The notes under the pieces were generated by a model that saw only the letters and a program-made list of their open reading frames with translations, was not told the DNA's origin and did not search any database. A stretch of 64,000 nt of DNA from Candidatus Gastranaerophilales bacterium. Its GTDB lineage: Bacteria; Cyanobacteriota; Vampirovibrionia; Gastranaerophilales; Gastranaerophilaceae. Shown one piece after another: positions 35,021 through 43,037 of this stretch. The stretch covers positions 56,936-120,935 of the forward strand of contig CALUWD010000002.1 of the NCBI GenBank assembly GCA_944324385.1, in the 5' to 3' direction. A program made the translations under genes and the position numbers. The first letter of the stretch is position 1. Each line of letters opens with the position of its first letter.

Positions 35021-35596
35021 TTAAACTTCAACAAACAAACCTTTTGATTTACTTTGTGCATTTTGAATTAATTTTTTCACACCTTTTTTATGAAGCACAA
35101 ATTTTTTGTCTTTATGAGCGCCCTTAGGCTTAAAATTACAACCATCAGTATAAAACCCTACAGCTTCATCTAAAGCATAATCAACAACAAGCTTTTTGCC
35201 TTTTTTATCTTCCAACATGTTTTTACCAATTAGAGCCAACATGTTTTTACCTACGTGTTTGTATTTTTTATGATTTGTTTCAATAAAATCAATATGTACG
35301 GAATCATCTTTTACGCTTGTTTTTGCAATAGCTACAATGTCACCACTTTTTGTTTGCATACCGTAAAAATAGTCTTCATCAGGTTTCCGACAGGAATTAA
35401 TTTTTAACGTTTTTATTTTCATGTAGCCTGCAATAAAACCTTTAAATTCGTTTAAACCTTGCTGTGTTCTAACTTCTATGCTGTCAGCTATATCTTTGCA
35501 ATCATACTCAAAAAATGTCGCTGCAATATTTTTATTGTTTTTCTTGTCTTTTATTTTGCAAGTTGCTATTGGAATTTTGCCAGTAAAATTTATCAT
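35021..35596 (-). CDS. GNAT-like acetyltransferase fold protein with INFTG N-terminus
   Basis: 191 residues. The C-terminal part reads like a GNAT domain: VHIDFIETNHKKYKHVGKNM (motif A-like, weak acetyl-CoA loop), then AVGFYTDGCNFKP near 160, the usual A..FY..xGF strand. The N-terminus MINFTGKIPIATCKIK carries the local tag. The acetyl-CoA pyrophosphate loop (Q/RxxGxG/A) is poorly conserved, so activity is uncertain. There is no Shine-Dalgarno sequence at a good distance. It is the last chromosomal gene before the island. Confidence 0.55.
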   Translation of the reverse strand: MINFTGKIPIATCKIKDKKNNKNIAATFFEYDCKDIADSIEVRTQQGLNEFKGFIAGYMKIKTLKINSCRKPDEDYFYGMQTKSGDIVAIAKTSVKDDSVHIDFIETNHKKYKHVGKNMLALIGKNMLEDKKGKKLVVDYALDEAVGFYTDGCNFKPKGAHKDKKFVLHKKGVKKLIQNAQSKSKGLFVEV

Positions 35597-35652
35597 GGTG
35601 ATTTTATAAAACTTGTAAAGAAAATTAATTGCATGCGATAAATAAGTCTTTT

Positions 35653-35670
35653 ATGGGGCGGGTGATGGGG
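35653..35670. other. Left attachment-site copy (attL core)
   Basis: 18 bp identical to the 3' end of tRNA-His with its CCA. An imperfect extra copy of the junction (AGTCTTTTTATGGGGCTAG) lies at 35745-35763, and TTCGAACCCCAT at 35709-35720 is inverted to the core. The interval up to 35871 holds these fragments and one terminator but no gene. Confidence 0.75.
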
Positions 35671-35723
35671 CTAGGCGAGCTACACGAGCCTATGCGGTAG
35701 CGCAATTGTTCGAACCCCATGAA

Positions 35724-35752
35724 AAAAAGACCCCTTTATTAGGAGTCTTTTT
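35724..35752. terminator. Terminator-like hairpin at the left end of the island
   Basis: AAAAAGAC-c-CCT pairs with AGG-a-GTCTTTTT around a short loop, with A and T runs on both sides. It could insulate the island from chromosomal transcription. Confidence 0.6.
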
Positions 35753-35871
35753 ATGGGGCTAGCAATGGGTTGCTCTTAGACCTGATTTTAATTCAACTTC
35801 ATGATGTGGCGAAGTCAACTGAGTGTGAATATTGCTTACACAACCTATCTAAATTAGCAGCTTAAAAGTAA

Positions 35872-36411
35872 TTATTTTATATAAGGTTTATTATATCGCC
35901 TGTTTGCCTCACCTAGAAATTGGTCATCTATTATTTTTATAGTTCGAGATGAAGTACCTAAAATGTGGTCTTTTTGTGATAAAATGCAACTATTTTTTTC
36001 AAAAAAAGGAAGTTGTATAAAAGTAATAGCTTTTTCATCTTGGCAGATTAATAATTTGGGATTTTTGCATCCTATTATGCTAGTTAAGCAGTTTTTGTAT
36101 TCTTTTGCAAAATGCGAATTAAACTGCACTTTTACAGACAATTCTTGTGTTTTGTCTGTCATTTGAAGTGCTTTTTCGAGGTATTCCTCGCAAAAGAAAT
36201 TATTTTCAAGTAAATTTAATAAAAGCGATAATACTCTTTTTGTATTTCGCTTATATCTTTCTTTTTGCTTTTTGGGGTCATTAAATGTTTTATTGCAATT
36301 TTTGCACAAATACCTTTGCACACCCTTGCGAGTGGCATATTTTATAACATGTGTTGATTTTAAACATGTAGGACAAACTATTGATTCATTATTTTTATCT
36401 TTCTTTCTCAC
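35872..36411 (-). CDS. Zinc-ribbon protein resembling a transposase N-terminal domain
   Basis: 179 residues. The start has a treble-clef or ribbon pair, VCPTCLKSTHVIKYATRKGV and then RYLCKNCNKTFN, as found at the N-terminus of IS1/IS1595-type transposases and some InsA-like regulators. A basic segment (KKQKERYKRNTKRV) follows. The remaining 120 residues lack a DDE catalytic core, so it is not a complete transposase. A DNA-binding regulator of the island is a fair guess. It is divergent from the coiled-coil gene, with 190 bp between. Confidence 0.6.
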   Translation of the reverse strand: MRKKDKNNESIVCPTCLKSTHVIKYATRKGVQRYLCKNCNKTFNDPKKQKERYKRNTKRVLSLLLNLLENNFFCEEYLEKALQMTDKTQELSVKVQFNSHFAKEYKNCLTSIIGCKNPKLLICQDEKAITFIQLPFFEKNSCILSQKDHILGTSSRTIKIIDDQFLGEANRRYNKPYIK

Positions 36412-36601
36412 AGCAATATTTTAGCAAAAAAAATTAAATTAACAACCAATTTAGTAAAAAATGGTTGTTAATTAAGCACAAAAAACAGGCAAAAGCATTT
36501 TCGATAAAGGATTTATGACGTTTTTTATTATTTTGATTTGCAAATAAGTATAATAACTCACTTTACAAAATAAAAACAATTTAAATAGAAAGCAGGTAAA
36601 A

Positions 36602-37684
36602 ATGAGTACATTAAGAGAAACAGAAGAATTAACAAGCAAATCAAATGAAGACAAAAGAAAGGATGAAGGTATGCAAATAACAATTGAAAATGAGAAGAAA
36701 ACACTTTATGAAAATTGCAACACAGAACAGAAACCATATAAAAGCCTAGCAAAATATCTTGAAGATGAAAGCAAGGCTGATTCTAATCAAATTAATAATT
36801 TACACAGAAATATAAGAACCGAAAATAATCTAAAAATTAGTCGCAAACTTGATTTTAAACCAGCACTAAAACCTGAATACAAGAATCCTAATATAAGTAA
36901 TATGCTTAAAAACACTGATGATTTCAAAATAGAAAATGTACTGGAACATCTAAATATTGTCGCTCAAGAGTTTGAGCAAGCACAAATAGAAGAAAAATTA
37001 TGTTTATATAAACAAGGGCAACTTATAGATTTAGCGTATAAAATATCCGTTACTACATCTTTTGATAAATCAGATGATTCGAAAATGGTTTTTGGCGGAA
37101 TGACCGAAAAAGAACGAGAAATAAGACACGTATATTATAAATATGTTTCAATTATAAACAAGCAAGGACGCTCTATTAAAGACATTTATAAAATAGACAT
37201 AAAAAAAATATTAGAAATTTTTCTTCTTGATGACAAATCTATGTATGAAGAAATTGAAAATTATCTTAAAGTAAATAAAGTCAGTATTCCCGATTTAAAA
37301 AGAGCAATTTTTTTAATGAATTTAATTGAAGGTTTAGATATAGCACAAGCCGTTGAACAAGCAAAAAAAGAATCAAAATTAAAACGAGCTGATGTAAAAA
37401 GTGGCAATAAAATGCAACAAAATTACAAAAAGTTAAAACTCAGACTTAAATATGCGAATAAAAGTTTAAATTCAAATTACGAAACAAATAAAATAAACAG
37501 AAAAGAAATACGAAAATTAACTTACAGAAATAATAAACAAGCAAAAGAAATAGACAACTTAAAAATAGAACTAAAAAGTTACAAGAAATCATTAAAAAAG
37601 GTTCAGACATTTATAAATAAATCCACAAAAAATACTGAATTTATTACAGAAATTAAAACGATAATAAATAAACAGTTAAATTAA
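36602..37684 (+). CDS. Unknown coiled-coil protein of the island
   Basis: 360 residues, no family recognised. Residues 1-110 are charged and probably disordered; 110-250 contain helices with a hydrophobic pattern (IKKILEIFLLDDKSMYEEIE; LKRAIFLMNLIEGLDIAQAV); 260-360 form a long Lys/Asn-rich coiled coil. TATAAT at 36549 and a GCAGG before the ATG support expression. It is the nearest co-directional gene upstream of the retron RNA and reverse transcriptase, so it is a candidate accessory or effector. Replication or mobilisation roles are equally open. Confidence 0.55.
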   Translation: MSTLRETEELTSKSNEDKRKDEGMQITIENEKKTLYENCNTEQKPYKSLAKYLEDESKADSNQINNLHRNIRTENNLKISRKLDFKPALKPEYKNPNISNMLKNTDDFKIENVLEHLNIVAQEFEQAQIEEKLCLYKQGQLIDLAYKISVTTSFDKSDDSKMVFGGMTEKEREIRHVYYKYVSIINKQGRSIKDIYKIDIKKILEIFLLDDKSMYEEIENYLKVNKVSIPDLKRAIFLMNLIEGLDIAQAVEQAKKESKLKRADVKSGNKMQQNYKKLKLRLKYANKSLNSNYETNKINRKEIRKLTYRNNKQAKEIDNLKIELKSYKKSLKKVQTFINKSTKNTEFITEIKTIINKQLN

Positions 37685-38118
37685 ATTTTTTAAGCAAAAT
37701 AGTACAAGTTAAAAGCTAGAAAACATCTAAGCAGTGTTAATATAACTTGTGGCATTTTGCGTAATTGATAACTAAAAATTAATTCAATCTCTTAATTTAA
37801 AAACAAAATAGGTTTGATAAATAATATCAAAGCCGTATTTAATAATGCAAAATTTTCTTATTTATAATTTTCAACATAGGAATAAAACAATAAAAATGAG
37901 AGTATAATAAATCAAATTATCTTGTTAATTATATAAAACATTAAATTATCGATAATTTTCAGATATTGCACTTTGACAAATAAATATTATTCAGCAAGAA
38001 GTCAGAAAAAAAAGAATAAATATAACTACATAGGTAATTAAAAAGGTTGGCACAATTTAAAAAAGTGGCTGAATGATAACAAGTAAATAAATAAGGCATA
38101 AAACATTAAATAAAATTG

Positions 38119-38291
38119 TTGCTTATATATAATATAAACAATAATAATATTTGGTTAAAAGCGTTATTTTTTACGTTTTGATTTTGAGATTCAAAATCAA
38201 AACCAAAATTTCAGTAAATTGTGTCAATATCAAGTAGATAGCCACCAAGAGATTCAAGTTATTGAATCTCTTGCTACTTTTATATAAGCAA
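38119..38291 (+). ncRNA. Predicted retron msr-msd RNA
   Basis: An 11-bp perfect inverted repeat, TTGCTTATATA at 38119-38129 (a1) and TATATAAGCAA at 38281-38291 (a2), encloses 151 nt and ends 16 nt before the reverse transcriptase ATG, the layout known for retrons. Inside are two strong hairpins: 38175-38203 (11-bp stem GTTTTGATTTT, 7-nt loop) and 38232-38279 (outer AAGTAG/CTACTT, inner 11-bp AAGAGATTCAA, 4-nt loop), the latter beside a2. The branching guanosine could not be fixed; AGC at 38159-38162 is one option. The 620-bp interval upstream to 37685 contains no other gene. Confidence 0.68.
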
Positions 38292-38307
38292 AATAAGGAG
38301 ACACAAT

Positions 38308-39186
38308 ATGTATAATTTCAACGAAAAACAATTATTATCTGATTTTTTAGAAAATAATTTTTTTATTGAAGATTTAATAAAAACAACAAAAGAAAAATAC
38401 AATATTTATAAAAAAATTAAAAATAATAAAGCTAGAATAATAGAGGCACCATCAGATAAAAGAAAAAGCTATCAGAAAAAAATTAATGCCTATTTTCAAA
38501 AAAATATAATTTGCCCAAAATATTGTTTTTCAGGCTGGAAGGGCAAAAACAATATTTTAAACGCAAAAGAACATCTTGGTCAAAATTACTATTTAACTGC
38601 AGATATAGAAAGATATTATACAAATTCTACATCCCGACATGTGATTAAATGGGCAGAACAACAGGGCTTAGAAGATATATGGGCAAAATTGTTTACTGAT
38701 TTAACAACCTGCAATGGGCATTTATCGACTGGTTCACCTGCAAGCATGGTTTTAGCTACGTTAATTCATAAAGAAATTTTTGATGAAATACAACAGTACT
38801 CAATGGAACAAAGTATTAAATTTACGCTTTATGTAGATGATATTACATTATCAGGCAATAAACCTATATCGCAAGATTGTATTAGATATATTGAAAAGCT
38901 ATTATATAAGCACGATCTTAAATTAAACAGAAACAAAATCAAAAGATTTGGTTATAAAGGAGCACACATAACTGGTATTAGATTAACTAAAAATAAAAGA
39001 TTAGATATTCCGTTCAAAAAAAATTATGAAATTATAAAAATCTTATCAGCAAAAGATATTTCAGCTATGACATTGAAAGAAGTCCGATTATTATTGGGTA
39101 AAATTGGATATATTCAGCAGATTTATCCTAATCGTTTTAAAACAACAAAATTTAAAGCTATAGCGCAACTAAAAAAACTGACTTAG
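38308..39186 (+). CDS. Retron-type reverse transcriptase
   Basis: 292-residue RNA-dependent DNA polymerase. Motif A is LTADIERYY with Asp 99; the catalytic motif C is YVDD (175-178), followed by ITLSG. Two retron signatures are present: NAxxH as NAKEH (85-89) and the region Y VTG-like segment as HITGIRL (220-226). GSPASMVLATLI corresponds to the (Q)GxPxSP motif; the usual preceding LPQG reads LSTG, a variant. AAGGAG precedes the ATG. No protease, RNase H or maturase domain is attached. It would copy the RNA encoded immediately upstream. Confidence 0.88.
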   Translation: MYNFNEKQLLSDFLENNFFIEDLIKTTKEKYNIYKKIKNNKARIIEAPSDKRKSYQKKINAYFQKNIICPKYCFSGWKGKNNILNAKEHLGQNYYLTADIERYYTNSTSRHVIKWAEQQGLEDIWAKLFTDLTTCNGHLSTGSPASMVLATLIHKEIFDEIQQYSMEQSIKFTLYVDDITLSGNKPISQDCIRYIEKLLYKHDLKLNRNKIKRFGYKGAHITGIRLTKNKRLDIPFKKNYEIIKILSAKDISAMTLKEVRLLLGKIGYIQQIYPNRFKTTKFKAIAQLKKLT

Positions 39187-39196
39187 CTTTAATAAT

Positions 39197-39240
39197 ATCA
39201 AAAGCGTACATACACTATTTTGTGGTATTACGCTTTTGAT
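39197..39240 (+). terminator. Terminator-like stem after the reverse transcriptase
   Basis: A perfect 12-bp inverted repeat, ATCAAAAGCGTA / TACGCTTTTGAT, with a 20-nt loop, starts 10 nt after the stop codon. The 3' T run is weak, so it may be a structural end rather than a strong terminator. The remaining 178 bp up to 39418 contain nothing I can assign. Confidence 0.6.
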
Positions 39241-39418
39241 TATATCTTAGATATTCAAAATAATTTCGGGCATCCGTTTTTTAAATTTTTGTTTCAAAAA
39301 TGTACATCACACAGCTCTGTAATACCCACAATATACGTGAATATTAAAGCAAATGATACAAAAAAGATACACCCAAAATCAGTGTTTTTAGAAGGCATTA
39401 ATGTTATTTAGCAATTTT

Positions 39419-40219
39419 TTATTTCAATTCTTTAAATAATTTGGCACCGAGCGAACGAGTTGTATGGCTTGAACCGCTCATTTGTTCCAAACTATATATA
39501 TCAGGGAACATATTTACAAGCATTTTTTTAATTATTGGTTTTGCCGTTACACATTCCCATGTATCATTAATCTTTTCTTCAATAATGATTTGTCCAGATG
39601 AATACTTGTAAATTCTGCATGCTTTACCGTCGCAATTAAAGTACTTCGGTTTTAAAGTGTTGTTCATAAAGTTAATGAATGCCTTTAAAGTATGTTTAAC
39701 ATAATCATTAATAGGATTAATTTTAGCAGAATTCTCTTGTTGTAAGATTGTAGTTAAAATTTCTATAACATTACTCCATAATATTGTTATTTGCTTATCT
39801 TTTTCACTCACAATTATGGATTCATCGTTTCCTTCAGGGACTAAATAACATATAATAATAGGTTTGACTGCTAAATCAGAGTCTTTTAATCCATTATATT
39901 CTTCTTGTAGCTGATTTTTTTGTTTAGATTGTTCTGAGATTTTATTTTCAATTGCAATTACATGGTTATTAGTTTCAAAAACAATATCAACAATTCTTTT
40001 TCTTTTACTAACAGGGTATTCTAGCTTGATTTCAACTTTACTTAAATCAGTTGTTTCAATTTCACTTTCATCGACCTTAATTAAATGCAAAAAACTATTG
40101 AAAAAAATATCTTTCAACCCATGGTCTTCTGATGGATCTAAAAGATAACCTAAAAACGAACTTATATTTTCTTCATTAATGCAACCTTTGCCTTTAACTA
40201 AAGTATCAAAAATATTCAT
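39419..40219 (-). CDS. PD-(D/E)XK nuclease superfamily protein (PDDEXK_4-like)
   Basis: 266 residues. The N-terminus NEENISSFLGYLLDPSEDHG matches the NE...LLDP..HG opening of this group. The catalytic core reads VKIELEYPVSKRKRIVDIVF-like strand (the Asp in IVDIVF) and then VIAIENKI with the E-x-K pair, followed by QNQLQEEYN. Such proteins occur in restriction-like and phage-defence loci. It follows a 103-residue gene by 12 bp in one operon. No methyltransferase or helicase is adjacent, so self-protection must be provided another way. Confidence 0.8.
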   Translation of the reverse strand: MNIFDTLVKGKGCINEENISSFLGYLLDPSEDHGLKDIFFNSFLHLIKVDESEIETTDLSKVEIKLEYPVSKRKRIVDIVFETNNHVIAIENKISEQSKQKNQLQEEYNGLKDSDLAVKPIIICYLVPEGNDESIIVSEKDKQITILWSNVIEILTTILQQENSAKINPINDYVKHTLKAFINFMNNTLKPKYFNCDGKACRIYKYSSGQIIIEEKINDTWECVTAKPIIKKMLVNMFPDIYSLEQMSGSSHTTRSLGAKLFKELK

Positions 40220-40231
40220 GGCTCAACCCTC

Positions 40232-40543
40232 CTAAAATTTATATCCATACTTTTGCAGCTTTTTCTTGCAAATATTAAGCAATTCTTCTGAAAATAATTC
40301 TGTGTACTGGGGTTTAATCATAATTGCTTCCATTGATAAATCCAGTCTCCCTTTCTCCCACAGTTTTTCTAATCCTGTTGTAGATTCCTTTAATACAAGT
40401 TGTTGTACGACTTGATGGGCATTATTGCCAGATTGTTGCAACATTTGAATAAATCTAGTAGGCACATATCCAATTTTCTTGGATTCTTCAACTGATTGTA
40501 AAACTTCAAGATTAAATTTATTTCTTAAATTATTTATTTGCAT
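40232..40543 (-). CDS. Small partner protein of the PD-(D/E)XK nuclease
   Basis: 103 residues. From memory it resembles a short recurrent domain with the pattern PTRFIQML, then GLEKLWEKGRLDLSMEAIMIKP and Y.ELF, found near or fused to nucleases of unknown function. It could be an antitoxin-like inhibitor, a recognition subunit or a stand-alone module; nothing in the sequence decides. Its promoter lies in the 153-bp divergent region shared with the XRE gene. No good Shine-Dalgarno sequence is visible. Confidence 0.6.
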   Translation of the reverse strand: MQINNLRNKFNLEVLQSVEESKKIGYVPTRFIQMLQQSGNNAHQVVQQLVLKESTTGLEKLWEKGRLDLSMEAIMIKPQYTELFSEELLNICKKKLQKYGYKF

Positions 40544-40609
40544 TAAGCCTTCATGTACTTTTCAACTCACTATCACAATATATAAAAATTGCTCAAAAGT
40601 CAATACATG

Positions 40610-40656
40610 TAACTACTTGTATATAAACCGTTATTAATGTTGTTTAGAAGTAGTTA
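40610..40656. promoter_or_regulatory. Paired operator-like inverted repeat
   Basis: TAACTACTT (40610-40618) and AAGTAGTTA (40648-40656) form a perfect 9-bp inverted pair 29 nt apart, centred between the divergent nuclease operon and the XRE gene. It is a likely binding site for the XRE protein. Confidence 0.5.
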
Positions 40657-40696
40657 TACATAAGTTATTCTACAAAAAGGTAATGGATTTAATAAC

Positions 40697-41020
40697 ATGG
40701 ACTATAGCAAAGAATACATTGGTAAACTTATCCAAAAAGCAAGAAAAGATAATAAAATGAAGCAATCTCAACTTGCCGAAAAAGTTGGAATTTCTGAAAA
40801 ACATTTAAGCAAAATTGAAACAGGAAAAAATTATCCTGCATTGAATAATTTTTTGAAAATAGTTGAGGTTTTAGGGCTTTCATTTAATGATTTTGGCTTA
40901 ACTGAAGAAATTAAATATTCAAAACAAAAAGAAAATTTATATAAAGTAATTAATACTTCGTCAAATAATCAACTTGATCTTTATATAGATATAATCAATG
41001 CTTTGCAGAAACATTTTTAA
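40697..41020 (+). CDS. XRE-family transcriptional regulator
   Basis: 107 residues with a standard helix-turn-helix: IGKLIQKARKDNKMKQSQLA, then EKVGISEKHLSKIETGKNYP (residues 8-47). The C-terminal 45 residues are helical and may dimerise. It is divergent from the nuclease operon, with an operator-like repeat between, so repression of that operon and of itself is likely. It is similar in outline to the XRE gene at 51358, which lies outside the island. Confidence 0.88.
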   Translation: MDYSKEYIGKLIQKARKDNKMKQSQLAEKVGISEKHLSKIETGKNYPALNNFLKIVEVLGLSFNDFGLTEEIKYSKQKENLYKVINTSSNNQLDLYIDIINALQKHF

Positions 41021-41203
41021 AATTTAACTATTATAAGTGTTATATATATTCCGCCCATCAGCAAACATGATAATCTCTTGAAAAATTATAATATTATAAC
41101 TAAAATAAAAGTACGACTTATAATTATTATCGCAATTATTCAACATTCTAAGCGAATAAAATTAATTTTTCCGTACTACATTGATTTTCATTAAAAAAAT
41201 AAA

Positions 41204-42019
41204 ATGGATAAAGAACTACTAAAAAGAATATACAGCAATATTATAGATAACACAGCGCATAGTATTATGACAGGATATTCTGAGCTGGATTCAATACTTT
41301 CAACATGTAGCCGAGGTTCATTAATCACAGTTGGGGGAGTTAACTCAAGTGGTAAATCATCTTTATTGAGAAATGTACTGATAAACCAAACACTAAATAA
41401 TAATAAATGTGTTTATTTTAGTTTGGAAAGCTCAAGAGAGAATTTTACAAAACTTTTAATATGCACGTATATAAATATACCTCTATATAAAGCTTTTATG
41501 AATTCTGCCTTAACAAAGGAAGCTAAACTAAAATTGAATACGGCTATAAACGAAATGCAAGATTGGGATTTAGAAATTTATGATTGTTCATTGTATAAAT
41601 TAGAAAAAATTATACAAGAAATTATTTCTATAAGACCTGACTATGTATTTATTGATGGAATAGATGAGATTAGAATAAACGAAAAATTTGACACCAAAGA
41701 AATTTTAAAATCATTAAAAAATATAACAGATAAAATCAAAGCAACAATTTTTATCACTACAAAAATAAACTTAGGGACTATAAATAACGAATTTAATATT
41801 CCAACAAATAAAGATTTTAACGATTCTGAAAATATCCTAAAATATTCAGAGGAAGTTCTTATTCTTTATAGACCTGATATTTATTACATGCAAGATGATA
41901 TGCCAGAGGGTTTTAAATCAAAAACAATAAATATAATTGCAACTAAAAATTCAAAAGCAATTATTACTCTTGATTTTGATAATCGCTACGGAAAAATCAA
42001 GGAAATAATAAATAAGTAA
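41204..42019 (+). CDS. DnaB/RecA-like ATPase of the island
   Basis: 271 residues equal to the C-terminal motor of a DnaB-type helicase. It begins TGYSELDSILSTCSRGSLIT, then Walker A GGVNSSGKSS near residue 46, VYFSLESSRENFTKLL (DnaB motif H1a), and Walker B YVFIDGIDEI near 150. The N-terminal DnaB interaction domain is missing. It may be a replication helicase or helper for the excised island, or a RadA/KaiC-like regulator. The 180 bp upstream contain no gene, and there is no Shine-Dalgarno sequence before the ATG. Confidence 0.72.
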   Translation: MDKELLKRIYSNIIDNTAHSIMTGYSELDSILSTCSRGSLITVGGVNSSGKSSLLRNVLINQTLNNNKCVYFSLESSRENFTKLLICTYINIPLYKAFMNSALTKEAKLKLNTAINEMQDWDLEIYDCSLYKLEKIIQEIISIRPDYVFIDGIDEIRINEKFDTKEILKSLKNITDKIKATIFITTKINLGTINNEFNIPTNKDFNDSENILKYSEEVLILYRPDIYYMQDDMPEGFKSKTINIIATKNSKAIITLDFDNRYGKIKEIINK

Positions 42020-42205
42020 TTAAATTCAAATATAAAAATGATAAAATCTAATTTATTTTACCAATCAACCAAAAGCCCGAATTTTTATTTTACCGTATAC
42101 GTATTTTAGGCAATTGCGTCTGTTGTCAATTTATAGAAGTTTAAATATATAGATGGAATAATTTAGAGTATAATAACTTGTCTATAAAAACAAAAAGGTT
42201 AAGCC

Positions 42206-42832
42206 ATGGAAGAAATTAACAACAACAAAACTCTAAGAAATTTAAGCTATTATCTTGAAATTATTCACAATATTATATATACAGAAAACCGTTGGATTTC
42301 TGTTGTAGATATTGCCAATAAATTAGGAATATTATGGAATCAAAATTTACTCACTAACCATCCTCAATCAACTATTGCTCGTATAATTAACCTATACTTG
42401 AAGAAAAAAGATGTAAATTATAAAAAAATACAATATCGTGACGGATATGATATATGGGTAGCCCCAATAAATATTGGAATTGATTTGCTGCCTGAATCAG
42501 CATGGAATTTGTGTGAATATTATAAAAAAATTGAGTATAATAAGCGTGTAACTGACAAAAATTTGCATGCAAATGCAAAAACTCGATACCGCCTTATGGT
42601 TAATAATCCATTTGTTATTGACTATCTAAAAACTGCTCAAAATAAAAGAAATAATTATGTTTTATCACCTATTATTCAGCTTGATTGCTATGAAAATAAA
42701 TGCGAATTTAATGAACCTATGATATATACAAATGAATTTAAAGTTTTTGTATCTCCTGACTGTAAAACTTGTTTTGAGCAATTTCCTCAATATTTTCAAA
42801 ATTGCATTAAACATTGTCACCTGTTAAATTAA
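42206..42832 (+). CDS. Hypothetical island protein
   Basis: 208 residues, not recognised. The N-terminal 65 residues could form a winged helix (WISVVDIANKLGILWNQNLL, then STIARIINLYLKKKD). The C-terminal part has five Cys (LDCYENKCEF; CKTCFEQF; CIKHCHLLN) that could bind a metal. A TATAAT at about 42171 and AAAAGGTTAAG before the ATG support expression. It lies between the ATPase and the recombinases; a replication or excision role is possible but unsupported. Confidence 0.5.
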   Translation: MEEINNNKTLRNLSYYLEIIHNIIYTENRWISVVDIANKLGILWNQNLLTNHPQSTIARIINLYLKKKDVNYKKIQYRDGYDIWVAPINIGIDLLPESAWNLCEYYKKIEYNKRVTDKNLHANAKTRYRLMVNNPFVIDYLKTAQNKRNNYVLSPIIQLDCYENKCEFNEPMIYTNEFKVFVSPDCKTCFEQFPQYFQNCIKHCHLLN

Positions 42833-43037
42833 TATTTTGTTATATTAATCACATCTTTTGTTTATTGATTCTTTAAATCTTCATCTTTAATTATTGAACA
42901 TAAAAACGACCGTTTAAATTTTCGCTACTAAGACACTAAAAACGGGTGACTTTTAGTTTATAGGGTTGGAAAATAAAAATATATAAATGACGTTTTTTCG
43001 ATATTGATAAATATAACCTCAAAAGAAAGGGGTAAAA

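Noticed and set aside
35653..35720. A second tRNA at the left end of the island
   Set aside because: ATGGGG / CCCCAT can pair and GTTCGAACC is tRNA-like, but there is no D-arm or anticodon arm; they are tRNA fragments.
35872..36411. A complete insertion sequence
   Set aside because: Only a zinc ribbon is found; there is no DDE core or terminal inverted repeat with target duplication.
38308..39186. Reverse transcriptase as part of a diversity-generating element or group II intron
   Set aside because: NAxxH and VTG-like motifs point to retrons; no template/variable repeat pair, maturase domain or intron structure is visible.
39220..39411. 63-residue open frame after the reverse transcriptase
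   Set aside because: TTG start inside a terminator-like stem, no ribosome-binding site, protein-like features absent.
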